From assembly GCA_024508935.1 (NCBI GenBank), contig JANINW010000006.1:201215-252580 (forward strand): DNA of 51,366 nucleotides, written 5' to 3'. The position numbers were made by a program, and so were the translations under genes. Source of the stretch: Flavipsychrobacter sp. (lineage in GTDB: Bacteria; Bacteroidota; Bacteroidia; Chitinophagales; Chitinophagaceae). Positions 44,051-51,366 of this stretch are shown in pieces (within the stretch, counting starts at the first letter, position 1; every line of letters begins with the position of its first letter). The notes under the pieces were generated by a model. That model saw nothing but the letters and a program-made list of their open reading frames with translations. It had not been told where the DNA came from and ran no database searches.

Positions 44051-44091
44051 TTGCACCATTTATAACCAGCGGTTATTAATAGACGGTGCAA
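44051..44091. repeat. Nested inverted repeat
   Basis: TTGCACC (44051) with GGTGCAA (44085), enclosing ATAACC (44062) AGC GGTTAT (44071). Unknown function; could be an operator or a structured RNA. Confidence 0.35.
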
Positions 44092-44193
44092 TTTTAAAAA
44101 CAGTTGGGGCACGAATATACAAATATCATTGAAAATGATGCTTTTATGACAAAAGCCGTAAAATGGCCAAATAATCACCCCAAACAAGAAAAA

Positions 44194-44219
44194 ACCCTTG
44201 ATATAAAAATATCAAGGGT
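44194..44219 (-). terminator. Terminator of the small basic exported-protein gene
   Basis: An 11-bp perfect stem (44194-44204 with 44209-44219) and AAAA loop. On the minus strand it is followed by TTTTTTCTTG. Confidence 0.85.
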
Positions 44220-44266
44220 CCTAATCTACACCTATACTTACTACTGAACGATACTACTTTTTATTT

Positions 44267-44596
44267 TTAGCGATACCAACGGCGTTGCATATCGTGTTTT
44301 TGCCTGTATATAGAGCGGCTGGCCACTAATTGCTGCTGCTGTATCATCCTGCGTTCTGCGGGTGTTACGCGACCATCTGCTTTCGCCATCATTTTAAAAT
44401 GACGCACTTTTGCCTGCTGCATCTTCAGCCTGTTCGCTTCTGCCCTTGTTATAGACCCATTGTGCACACCCTGTTGTATACGCTCATGCTGGTTATACTG
44501 GCGCTTATTTATATACGGGGTTCGTGTTTGCGCACTTGCCAATTGGGCTATAAACATTGCACTGATCAAACTTGCTGCAAAAATTACCTGTTTCAT
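44267..44596 (-). CDS. Small basic exported protein
   Basis: A 109-residue protein with signal peptide MKQVIFAASLISAMFIAQLASAQ, then a very basic, Gln/Arg-rich mature part: NKRQYNQHERIQQGVHNGSITRAEANRLKMQ and KADGRVTPAERRMIQQQQLVASRSIY. The two SITRAEA / RVTPAER stretches look like a duplicated helical unit. I do not recognise the family well enough to name a function. It is a single gene ending in a strong terminator; ftsZ follows at a distance on the same strand. Confidence 0.72.
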   Translation of the reverse strand: MKQVIFAASLISAMFIAQLASAQTRTPYINKRQYNQHERIQQGVHNGSITRAEANRLKMQQAKVRHFKMMAKADGRVTPAERRMIQQQQLVASRSIYRQKHDMQRRWYR

Positions 44597-44679
44597 ATGC
44601 TTCTCAATTTTAAAGATTACTAAATAGACCTTGCAGCAGTTAGTAAGTTTAAACGTGCATTGTTAAGAATAATAAAAAA

Positions 44680-44701
44680 GCTCCCGTTAGAAAACGGGAG
44701 C
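44680..44701 (-). terminator. Terminator after ftsZ
   Basis: A 9-bp GC-rich stem (44680-44688 with 44693-44701), AGAA loop, then a T run on the minus strand. It ends the division cluster. Confidence 0.88.
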
Positions 44702-44739
44702 CATACGCAATATGAAAATATAACAAAAGAGAACCGGAA

Positions 44740-46386
44740 TCAATCGGGCTTCTTGCCATCAAGGAATGTGTTGATGGTTTGAATAGTGCCCTGGTTGTTT
44801 TGTTGCTGGCCATTTACGCCAACACTATATCCACTATAAAAAGTATCAGATGATGCTACACCGTTATTGTCTATATTCATCTGGCGGCGTACATAAGCCG
44901 GAACATTTTCAAGATCGTCGCTGCTTTCATTTGCCTTTATATTAAAGCTCATACGACGCAGGCGCTCAGCACGGTCTTCCAGTGATTTTTTCTGCTCTTC
45001 AAAGCGGCGCTTTTCTTCTATTTCATCAGCAGTAAGCGTGTGCTCACCTATCTTGTAAGAAACAGGCTGCGGCGCAGGTATCTCATTTTTAATTACCAGC
45101 TGTATATTATCTTCAGCAGGTTTAGGTTCTTCAACCTTAGCTACAGGTACAGCGTCATTAATAGCAGGTGCGTTGATATCTAAGGTAAAGCGCTCTACTT
45201 CCTGCGGAGCTACCGGTGGTGCGTGGAAAAAAGGTTTTGCATCTATTACTACGGTAGCATGTGGTGCAGTTGTTTCTACCAGCGTAGGTGCCATAGTATC
45301 AACCGGTGCAGCAGGTGTTTCTGCAACAGGTGTTTTATTTTCTACTACATTAGATTCGCCCAGTTTCACAATGATCTTTTCAGGCTCATGGTTACGAGCA
45401 GGCATTTCTACGTTGATCTCCTTATGGTTGAAACCTGTAGCGATAACAGTAACGGCTATTTTATCTCCCAGGTTAGGATCGTGACCCATACCCAGTATTA
45501 CATCGCAGTTATCCCCGGCCTGCTGCTGTACATACGCCTGTATAGCTTCTGCTTCATCCATAGTATGCTCAAACTCACCTGCAGCAGATGTAATATTCAG
45601 CAGCAACCATTTGGCACCGCGTATATCACTATCATTCAGCAGCGGGGAATTCAGTGCCTGCTCTACAGCATGCAGCGCACGGTTCTCACCAGACACAGCA
45701 GATGCACCAAGTATTGCCACACCACCATTTTTCATTACCGTGCAAACGTCAGCAAAGTCAACGTTTATCTGGCCGGTAGTATTGATCACATCGGTAATAC
45801 ATTTAGCCGCTGTTGCCAGCACATCGTCAGCTTTTGAAAATGCCTGTGTGAATGGCAGGTTACCAAACTGCTGGCGCAGTTTATCGTTAGAAATGATAAG
45901 TATGGTATCTACGTGCTCGCGCATACGGTCTATACCCTCCTGAGCTTGTTTCAGGCGTTTACGGCCTTCATAAGTAAATGGAGTAGTAACTATACCTACG
46001 GTAAGGATACCCAGCTCGCGGCATATTTTAGCCACTACAGGTGCGCCGCCTGTACCGGTACCACCCCCCATACCGGCAGTAATGAATGCCATACGGGTAT
46101 TTACCTTTAGTATCTTAGAGATGTCTTCCATGCTCTCTTCACTGGCCTGCTTTCCTATTTCAGGATTAGCACCGGCACCCAGCCCCTGTGTAAGGTGGGG
46201 CCCCAACTGAACCTTGTTTGCAACCGGACTCAGCGTAAGCGCCTGCGAGTCTGTATTGCATATTACAAAGTCCACACCTTCTATACCAAGGCTGTGCATG
46301 TAATTAACGGCATTGCCACCGCCGCCGCCAACGCCTATTACTTTGATAATAGACGATTGATTTTTAGGAATCTCAAAGTGTATCAT
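44740..46386 (-). CDS. ftsZ: Cell division protein FtsZ
   Basis: Tubulin-like GTPase that forms the Z ring. It is 548 residues, longer than the ~385 of E. coli because of a long C-terminal linker (~residues 330-520). The GTP motif GGGTGTGG is at 107-114 and the T7 loop NVDFADV at 208-214. The linker is Pro/Glu/Lys/Val-rich with a helical charged part (EKRRFEEQKKSLEDRAERLRRM). The extreme end, IQTINTFLDGKKPD, resembles the conserved FtsA/ZipA-binding tail. Long linkers are usual in Bacteroidota. It lies 77 nt after ftsA. Confidence 0.98.
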   Translation of the reverse strand: MIHFEIPKNQSSIIKVIGVGGGGGNAVNYMHSLGIEGVDFVICNTDSQALTLSPVANKVQLGPHLTQGLGAGANPEIGKQASEESMEDISKILKVNTRMAFITAGMGGGTGTGGAPVVAKICRELGILTVGIVTTPFTYEGRKRLKQAQEGIDRMREHVDTILIISNDKLRQQFGNLPFTQAFSKADDVLATAAKCITDVINTTGQINVDFADVCTVMKNGGVAILGASAVSGENRALHAVEQALNSPLLNDSDIRGAKWLLLNITSAAGEFEHTMDEAEAIQAYVQQQAGDNCDVILGMGHDPNLGDKIAVTVIATGFNHKEINVEMPARNHEPEKIIVKLGESNVVENKTPVAETPAAPVDTMAPTLVETTAPHATVVIDAKPFFHAPPVAPQEVERFTLDINAPAINDAVPVAKVEEPKPAEDNIQLVIKNEIPAPQPVSYKIGEHTLTADEIEEKRRFEEQKKSLEDRAERLRRMSFNIKANESSDDLENVPAYVRRQMNIDNNGVASSDTFYSGYSVGVNGQQQNNQGTIQTINTFLDGKKPD

Positions 46387-46463
46387 ACGATTATATTTGT
46401 TGGGTTAGTAACGATTATTTTATTAGTAAGTAATGAGTATAATTATTTAAACGGGTTGTGTTA

Positions 46464-47861
46464 TTACATTTCTTTGTCTTCAACGTCTTCAAACAGTTCT
46501 ATGAATTTCCCTTTCAGCCTGTCGAATAATCGCTTGAAGTTCTCGCTGCGTTTTGCATTCTTTTGCTGCACTGTTTCAGACTCTTCCACTTTTTCCTCAA
46601 CCTGGGCAACGGGGGCTTGGGCAACTACCTGTTTGACTTCTTCCTGTGGTATATGCATGTAATTACCGCCTTCGCCAATGAAACGCATACGGCCATTTTC
46701 AAAGTCGTGGTATCCACGCAGTATCAAACCGATACAGGTAGAATACATTGGATTCATTAATTGCTCGGCATGGCCGCCTGCAAGGTGTTCATTCGGGTAA
46801 CCAATGCGCGCGCCTAAACCGGTAACATATTCTGTAAGCTGGATGATATGTTTTAGTTGTGCCCCACCACCCGTAAGAATGATGCCACCATATAAGCGTT
46901 TATCCAGGTCTACCTGCTTCAGGTGATACACCACGTAATCCAGTATTTCCTGCATACGTGCCTGTATGATATGCGCCAGGTTCTTTACAGATATTTCTTT
47001 AGGCGGCAAGCCACGCAAACCAGGTATAGTAATATATGCGTTTGCATTTGCCTCGTCGGCCAATGCCATACCAAACTGCACCTTCATTTGTTCAGCCTGT
47101 GCACGCAATACACCCAGGCCATTGCGTATATCATTTGTGATGTTTACACCCGCGTACGGGATAACAGCTGTATGTTTCAGTATACCATCGTAGAATACGG
47201 CCATATCTGTTGTACCACCGCCTATATCTACTATAGCCACACCTGCCTCCAGGTCTTCATCATTCATTACCGAAGCCGCTGAGGCCAGGGGCTGTAGCAC
47301 CAGGTCGCGTGTATTCAGGCTTGCTTTATCTACGCAACGTTTGATATTGCGTATGGCATTCCTGTCACCCGTAATGATATGGAAGTTGGCACCGATCTTT
47401 ACGCCGCTCATACCGATAGGGTCCAGTACGTTCGGTGTATTATCTACTGTAAACTCCTGCGGCACTATATCAATGATCTGGTCTCCGGCAGGTATGTATG
47501 TTTTATACTGATCTCTGATCAGCAGTTCAATGTCGTCTTTATTTATTTCCTCTTCTATGCGTGTACGTACCCTGTCGCCACGTGTTTGCAGGCTTTTAAT
47601 GTGCTGCCCGGCTATACCCACATACACCTCTTTTACTTCAAGGTTGGGGTTCGACTGGATACATTTTTCAATTGCCTGCTCAATAGAACGGATACATTGC
47701 TCAATGTTCATCACTACACCGTGACTTACACCTGCAGATTCTGAACGGCCAAAGCCCAGTACTTCGAGCTTGCCGTACTCGTTTTTACGGCCTGCTATGG
47801 CTACCACCTTAGTGGTACCTATGTCGAGGCCGACAATAATGGGTTGTTCTTTCTTACTCAT
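46464..47861 (-). CDS. ftsA: Cell division protein FtsA
   Basis: Actin-like protein that tethers FtsZ to the membrane. It is 465 residues. The phosphate-1 motif is VGLDIGTTKVVAIAGR near the N-terminus, the 1C region follows, then VAIVDIGGGTTDMAVF (phosphate 2) and GGIILTGGGAQLKHIIQL (adenosine motif). The C-terminal part has an amphipathic helix, FKRLFDRLKGKFIELFED, fitting the membrane-targeting helix, with a short linker before it. It lies 12 nt downstream of ftsQ. Confidence 0.97.
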   Translation of the reverse strand: MSKKEQPIIVGLDIGTTKVVAIAGRKNEYGKLEVLGFGRSESAGVSHGVVMNIEQCIRSIEQAIEKCIQSNPNLEVKEVYVGIAGQHIKSLQTRGDRVRTRIEEEINKDDIELLIRDQYKTYIPAGDQIIDIVPQEFTVDNTPNVLDPIGMSGVKIGANFHIITGDRNAIRNIKRCVDKASLNTRDLVLQPLASAASVMNDEDLEAGVAIVDIGGGTTDMAVFYDGILKHTAVIPYAGVNITNDIRNGLGVLRAQAEQMKVQFGMALADEANANAYITIPGLRGLPPKEISVKNLAHIIQARMQEILDYVVYHLKQVDLDKRLYGGIILTGGGAQLKHIIQLTEYVTGLGARIGYPNEHLAGGHAEQLMNPMYSTCIGLILRGYHDFENGRMRFIGEGGNYMHIPQEEVKQVVAQAPVAQVEEKVEESETVQQKNAKRSENFKRLFDRLKGKFIELFEDVEDKEM

Positions 47862-47873
47862 ATTGCGTTGCGT

Positions 47874-49118
47874 TTAATGATTGTTACTGCTTCCCTGGTA
47901 GATGTATTTAGGTTTTGTCTCTTCTTTCGCCTGTTTCTTTGTTTCTTTTGCTTTATTATTTTTTACAGGTTCTTTCTTCTTTGGTTGCGGTGGTTTTGCC
48001 GTTTTTGCATGCACCACAGGCTTTGCTGCGGACTTTGTTTTAGGCTTCGGTTTGGTTGTCGCTTGTACGGCTGCCTTTTTTACCACTTCCGGCTTTTTAA
48101 CAGCAGGATGAACAGGAGCGGCAACTACGCGTGCAGGTGCAGGAGCCGGTTTGTTTACAACTGTAGGGGTTATTGTTTTAGGCGTCGCCACAACTGCCTT
48201 CTTCACTACCGTATCTTTAAGTATAGCCTTGTTCACATATACAACTGTGGGTGTATCAGATTCAACCGAACCGGAATCTTTACCAATAATACTTTTCACC
48301 CAGTTCATATTGCTGATAGCTTTATCAACCGGCGGTTTCCATGGCAATGCAGGAGAAGCTACCACCTGGCCGGCAAACCGAATGTCCAGCACTTCATATT
48401 TATCCCAGCCAACACGGTTCAATACTTTTTTGTAAAAAGCAAACAGGTTATCAAATTTTTCATCCAGCCTTGCCGTATCACCCAGTAGTATTTTTTGATT
48501 ACCCAATACCGGTACTAATTCAAAATTGCGGTCGTCATTTACAATTACCTGTGATATTTGCGCACCCCAAAAACTATCCTTGTCTATATGTTTTACTACT
48601 TCTACTATTTCCGCTTTTAACGCATTACCGGCACTATCATCTTTCAGCACAGGCACATTGGTTACCACCGTAGTATAATGCGTGTACTTATCAGACAAAG
48701 GCATGGACTTAAGCTGGCGGTCCAGGTAATAGCTATTACCACCTTGGTCGAACAGGCGTGCTACCGGTACACGCTGGGTAACGTATATATGCATCACCTT
48801 CTGGTTATCTATATATACCTGCGACCTTTCTACCCATGGGTTTTTCAGCATCGACTCTTCTATCCTATGCACGTTCAGGTGCCCGATATTGGTGCCGGTT
48901 ACATTCATATCCTTATTAGCCAGCAGTATGCCTTTTATCTGTGCTTCGTCTACAAAATGGTACTGGCTGTTGCGGATATTTATTTTCAACCCGGTTAGCT
49001 TTTTTGCATCCTGCATACGCGCCGCACTTAATATCGCAACCGTGCAGCCCACGCCAAGCACCAGCGTCAGCAGGGTCTGCAGTATCTTACGAAACGATAT
49101 TTTGCGTTTTTCACTCAT
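47874..49118 (-). CDS. ftsQ: Cell division protein FtsQ with long C-terminal tail
   Basis: Bitopic divisome scaffold that binds FtsB/FtsL. It is 414 residues. A cytoplasmic basic start is followed by one TM helix (~12-32), a POTRA-like region (INIRNSQYHFVDEAQIKGIL, ~40-110) and the FtsQ beta domain (VPVARLFDQGGNSYYLDRQLKSMPLS, then WDKYEVLDIRFAGQVVASP). From about residue 285 a Lys/Pro/Ala/Val-rich tail of ~130 residues follows, full of PKPKTKSAAKP-like runs, with no counterpart in E. coli FtsQ. It overlaps murC by 4 nt (ATGA). Confidence 0.93.
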   Translation of the reverse strand: MSEKRKISFRKILQTLLTLVLGVGCTVAILSAARMQDAKKLTGLKINIRNSQYHFVDEAQIKGILLANKDMNVTGTNIGHLNVHRIEESMLKNPWVERSQVYIDNQKVMHIYVTQRVPVARLFDQGGNSYYLDRQLKSMPLSDKYTHYTTVVTNVPVLKDDSAGNALKAEIVEVVKHIDKDSFWGAQISQVIVNDDRNFELVPVLGNQKILLGDTARLDEKFDNLFAFYKKVLNRVGWDKYEVLDIRFAGQVVASPALPWKPPVDKAISNMNWVKSIIGKDSGSVESDTPTVVYVNKAILKDTVVKKAVVATPKTITPTVVNKPAPAPARVVAAPVHPAVKKPEVVKKAAVQATTKPKPKTKSAAKPVVHAKTAKPPQPKKKEPVKNNKAKETKKQAKEETKPKYIYQGSSNNH

Positions 49119-50473
49119 TTACTTTCCAATATCTCTTTGATCGGTTTTACCAGTTTATCTATATCACCAGCGCCGGAAGTAATGAATAATTCCAGCGGAG
49201 CCTGCCTTACGTATTCAAGCAATCCTTCTTTGCTTAAAATAGTGTGTGCCGGGTTCCCCATACGATCTGCTATCATTTGCGTTGTCACACCTTCAATAGG
49301 CAATTCGCGCGCCGGGTATATATCCAACAATATCACTTCATCAGCCATATCCAGGCTATGGGCAAAGCCATCGGCCAGGTCGCGCGTACGCGAGAACAAA
49401 TGCGGCTGGAACACCGTAACACAACGCTTACCTGGAAAAAGGTGTTTGGCACTTTTTATCAATGCCGCCAGCTCTTCGGGGTGGTGTGCATAGTCATCTA
49501 TATATACCACCTTCTCATTCTTCACCACGTATTCAAACCTGCGCTTGATGCCTTTAAAACCAGGGAAGGCATTTTTAATTTTTTCATTATCCACTTTCAG
49601 CATTTTCACTGCTGTTGTAGCTGCAACTGCATTCTCCACATTATGCATACCGCCGATAGGCAAGTGTATGTTTTCAATACGCCAGTCTTTAGCCACTATA
49701 TCAAACACATAGCCGCCATCTTTTTGCACAATGTTAGCAGCATATACATCTGCTGCATCATTCTGCAGACTATAAGTAATAACGTTTGCAGCTTTCAGTT
49801 CGCTACCGCGATGCAGTCCGTGTTTTACTACCAGTGTACCGCCGGGCTTTATATTCTTTGTGTATTGTATAAAAGCGGCTTCCAGTTCTTCAACAGTTCC
49901 ATATATATCCAGGTGGTCAGCATCCATTGCTGTAAGCACGGCCACGTCGGGAGACAACTTTAAAAAGCTCCTGTCATATTCATCTGCTTCTATTACAGCT
50001 ACAGGATTCGTACTGCTCCAATAGTTGCTGTCGTAGTTTACAGATACACCACCCAGGAAAGCATTACAGCCTGTCTGCGTTTCGCGCAGCAGGTAGGCGA
50101 TCATGGTGGATATAGTTGTCTTACCATGTGTACCGGCTACTGTGATAGCAAAATAGGATTCGCTGATCCACTGCAGCACATCACTGCGCTTATAAACCGG
50201 GTAATTATTATCCCTGTACCAGTTCAGTTCTTTATGATCTTTAGGAATAGCGGGGGTGTACACTACCAATTCAGCCTCCCTATCTATCAATGCTACCTCA
50301 TCTACATAATGGATATCAATCCCTTCGCTAACCAGCTTTTTGGTCAGGTCGGTTTCTGTACGGTCATACCCATTTACCACAGCGCCCTGCTCACGGAAGA
50401 AACGCGCAAGCGCACTCATCCCGATACCGCCGGCACCAATAAAATAAACCCGTTTCAATTCCCGTACATTCAT
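49115..50473 (-). CDS. murC: UDP-N-acetylmuramate--L-alanine ligase
   Basis: Adds L-Ala to UDP-MurNAc in peptidoglycan synthesis. It is 452 residues. The UDP-binding Rossmann start is FIGAGGIGMSALARFF, the ATP P-loop GTHGKTT is at 114-120, then EADEYDRSFL, AMDADHLDIYG, the central GGMHNVENAVAA and the C-terminal FQPHLFSRT. The ligase fold is complete. It overlaps ftsQ by 4 nt and starts 2 nt after the murG stop codon, so the order murG-murC-ftsQ-ftsA-ftsZ is one operon. Confidence 0.97.
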   Translation of the reverse strand: MNVRELKRVYFIGAGGIGMSALARFFREQGAVVNGYDRTETDLTKKLVSEGIDIHYVDEVALIDREAELVVYTPAIPKDHKELNWYRDNNYPVYKRSDVLQWISESYFAITVAGTHGKTTISTMIAYLLRETQTGCNAFLGGVSVNYDSNYWSSTNPVAVIEADEYDRSFLKLSPDVAVLTAMDADHLDIYGTVEELEAAFIQYTKNIKPGGTLVVKHGLHRGSELKAANVITYSLQNDAADVYAANIVQKDGGYVFDIVAKDWRIENIHLPIGGMHNVENAVAATTAVKMLKVDNEKIKNAFPGFKGIKRRFEYVVKNEKVVYIDDYAHHPEELAALIKSAKHLFPGKRCVTVFQPHLFSRTRDLADGFAHSLDMADEVILLDIYPARELPIEGVTTQMIADRMGNPAHTILSKEGLLEYVRQAPLELFITSGAGDIDKLVKPIKEILESK

Positions 50474-50475
50474 TC

Positions 50476-51366
50476 TTAACCTGCTATTTCAATTATTTTT
50501 TTTGCAATCCTTTCGTCGGCATCTTTTATAGCTACTGCCTTTAGATTATTGCGCATCAGGTCCTGCATCGGTTCGTCCTTCAGCAAGTCCTTGAGTCTTT
50601 TTACTAATTCTGTTTTCGCATCACTGTCTCGCACCATTATTGCCGCATTATGCTCTACCAATGCCATAGCATTGCTGGTCTGGTGATCTTCGGCTGCATA
50701 AGGGAATGGCACAAATATTACTGGCTTTGCCACTATACACAATTCAGCTATTGCCAATGCGCCGGCCCTCGATATTACCATATCCGCCGCTGCATAGGCA
50801 TAGTCCATCTCGCGTATGAAATCAAACACCTTCACTTCCCCTTCAAAACCTTTCGCTCTTTGTTTTGCCTGTTCGTAATAGGGCTTGCCCGTCTGCCAAA
50901 CCAATTGCACACCATCAGCCAGTATATCTTCCAGTCCTTTATCTATTGCTTCGTTGATAGCTTTTGCGCCGAGGCTGCCACCCACTACTAAAATCGTTTT
51001 CTTATTACCGTCCAGCCCCAGCCAGTTTTGTCCTTCGGCGCTGGTGATAACCGAGTTGGAGATATTCTTCCTAACGGGATTACCGGTCATTATCAGCTTC
51101 TCTTTAGGGAAGAAACGCTCCATCCGCTCATAAGCCACGCAAACAGCCCTGGCATTTTTACCCAGTATCTTGTTGCTTTTGCCTGCAAACGAATTTTGCT
51201 CCTGTATCAGCGTAGGTATACCTTTTGATTGTGCGGCATTCAGCACAGGGAAGCTGGCATAACCGCCAACTCCTACTACTGCATCAGGATTAAAGTTTTT
51301 CAATATGCTTCTTGCCTGCATAGCACTCTTCAAAATTTTAAATGGCAATGCCAGGTTCTTCAGCAT
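50476..51366 (-). CDS. murG: MurG undecaprenyl-diphospho-muramoylpentapeptide GlcNAc transferase (5' end clipped)
   Basis: Makes lipid II from lipid I. The window holds 296 residues; the Met at 51366 is internal. The usual family length is ~360, so ~65-70 N-terminal residues including the first Gly-rich loop (GGTGGH) lie beyond the window. Visible blocks are DAVVGVGGYASFPVLNAAQSKG, LIQEQNSFAGKSNKILG, LVVGGSLGAKAINEAI, VISRAGALAIAEL and VPFPYAAEDHQTSNAMAL, which form the donor-binding half. Confidence 0.95.
   Translation of the reverse strand: MLKNLALPFKILKSAMQARSILKNFNPDAVVGVGGYASFPVLNAAQSKGIPTLIQEQNSFAGKSNKILGKNARAVCVAYERMERFFPKEKLIMTGNPVRKNISNSVITSAEGQNWLGLDGNKKTILVVGGSLGAKAINEAIDKGLEDILADGVQLVWQTGKPYYEQAKQRAKGFEGEVKVFDFIREMDYAYAAADMVISRAGALAIAELCIVAKPVIFVPFPYAAEDHQTSNAMALVEHNAAIMVRDSDAKTELVKRLKDLLKDEPMQDLMRNNLKAVAIKDADERIAKKIIEIAG

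Larger units (their letters stand above)
43858..44266. other. 409-bp intergenic region upstream of the ECF sigma gene
   Basis: No supported gene. It contains the 10-bp inverted repeat next to the sigma start, a small dyad (TGCAA-TG-TTGCA, 43978-43989), a nested hairpin-like element (44051-44091) and the terminator of the upstream small gene (44194-44219). Confidence 0.6.

Noticed and set aside
47844-48488. 214-codon Cys/Phe/Arg-rich plus-strand ORF
   Set aside because: Antisense to the low-complexity FtsQ tail; its composition simply mirrors the repetitive Lys/Pro/Ala codons.
1-51366. Mobile element, prophage, CRISPR or tRNA/rRNA signatures
   Set aside because: No transposase or integrase, no regularly spaced spacer-type repeats and no cloverleaf-like sequence were found; all larger stretches are explained by core genes.

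Overview
The window looks like a chromosomal segment from a Bacteroidota bacterium, most likely of the Chitinophagaceae type; I cannot name the species. The supporting signs are TAnnTTTG -7 promoter boxes in front of many genes, almost no Shine-Dalgarno sequences, a TonB-dependent receptor with an N-terminal carboxypeptidase-regulatory-like domain, a propeller-type sensor kinase paired with a LytTR regulator, DUF1573 proteins, a PorG-like (DUF6089) protein and the order murG-murC-ftsQ-ftsA-ftsZ. I see no tRNA, rRNA, insertion sequence, prophage or CRISPR array. The window is mostly core genome, with two clipped genes at its ends.

Layout. 1-6.2 kb: a clipped membrane TPR glycosyltransferase and birA on the minus strand, diverging from rsfS-ftsH; then hpf and a LUD-domain protein. 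6.2-10 kb: a LytTR response regulator and its sensor kinase, with a LytTR-type double site just past the end of the operon. 10-17 kb: truncated globin, adenine deaminase, a class I aminotransferase, three DUF1573 genes in tandem, threonylcarbamoyl-AMP synthase and the CCA-adding enzyme. 17-21.6 kb: a lipoprotein and a TonB-dependent receptor, each preceded by a tandem array of 7-bp units repeated every 11 bp, the geometry of a Pho box. 21.7-31 kb: class III aminotransferase, a lipoprotein, ugd-uxs (UDP-glucose to UDP-xylose), and an RND pump with its TolC-like partner. 31-38.7 kb: Mn superoxide dismutase, two putative envelope proteins, a heptaheme cytochrome-TPR protein, tyrS, a PorG-like protein and an orphan exported protein. 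38.7-44.6 kb: hisS and a low-molecular-weight phosphatase, a GT4 glycosyltransferase, a DUF4159 protein, rsmE, an ECF sigma factor and a small exported protein. 44.7-51.4 kb: the division and cell-wall cluster, ending in a clipped murG.

The most notable signal is the pair of 11-bp-period arrays. Six consecutive units lie before the TonB receptor and four before the lipoprotein. In both cases the array ends 8 bp before a -7-like box, so it sits where the -33 element would be. This predicts a phosphate-starvation (PhoB-type) uptake system made of an outer-membrane transporter and a surface or periplasmic beta-helix-like lipoprotein. Its substrate is unknown. Other points of interest are the LytTR double repeat, a recurring TAnnTTTG-N6/7-ATG arrangement that predicts near-leaderless mRNAs, a 10-bp inverted repeat touching the start codon of the sigma factor gene, and a long Lys/Pro/Ala tail on FtsQ.
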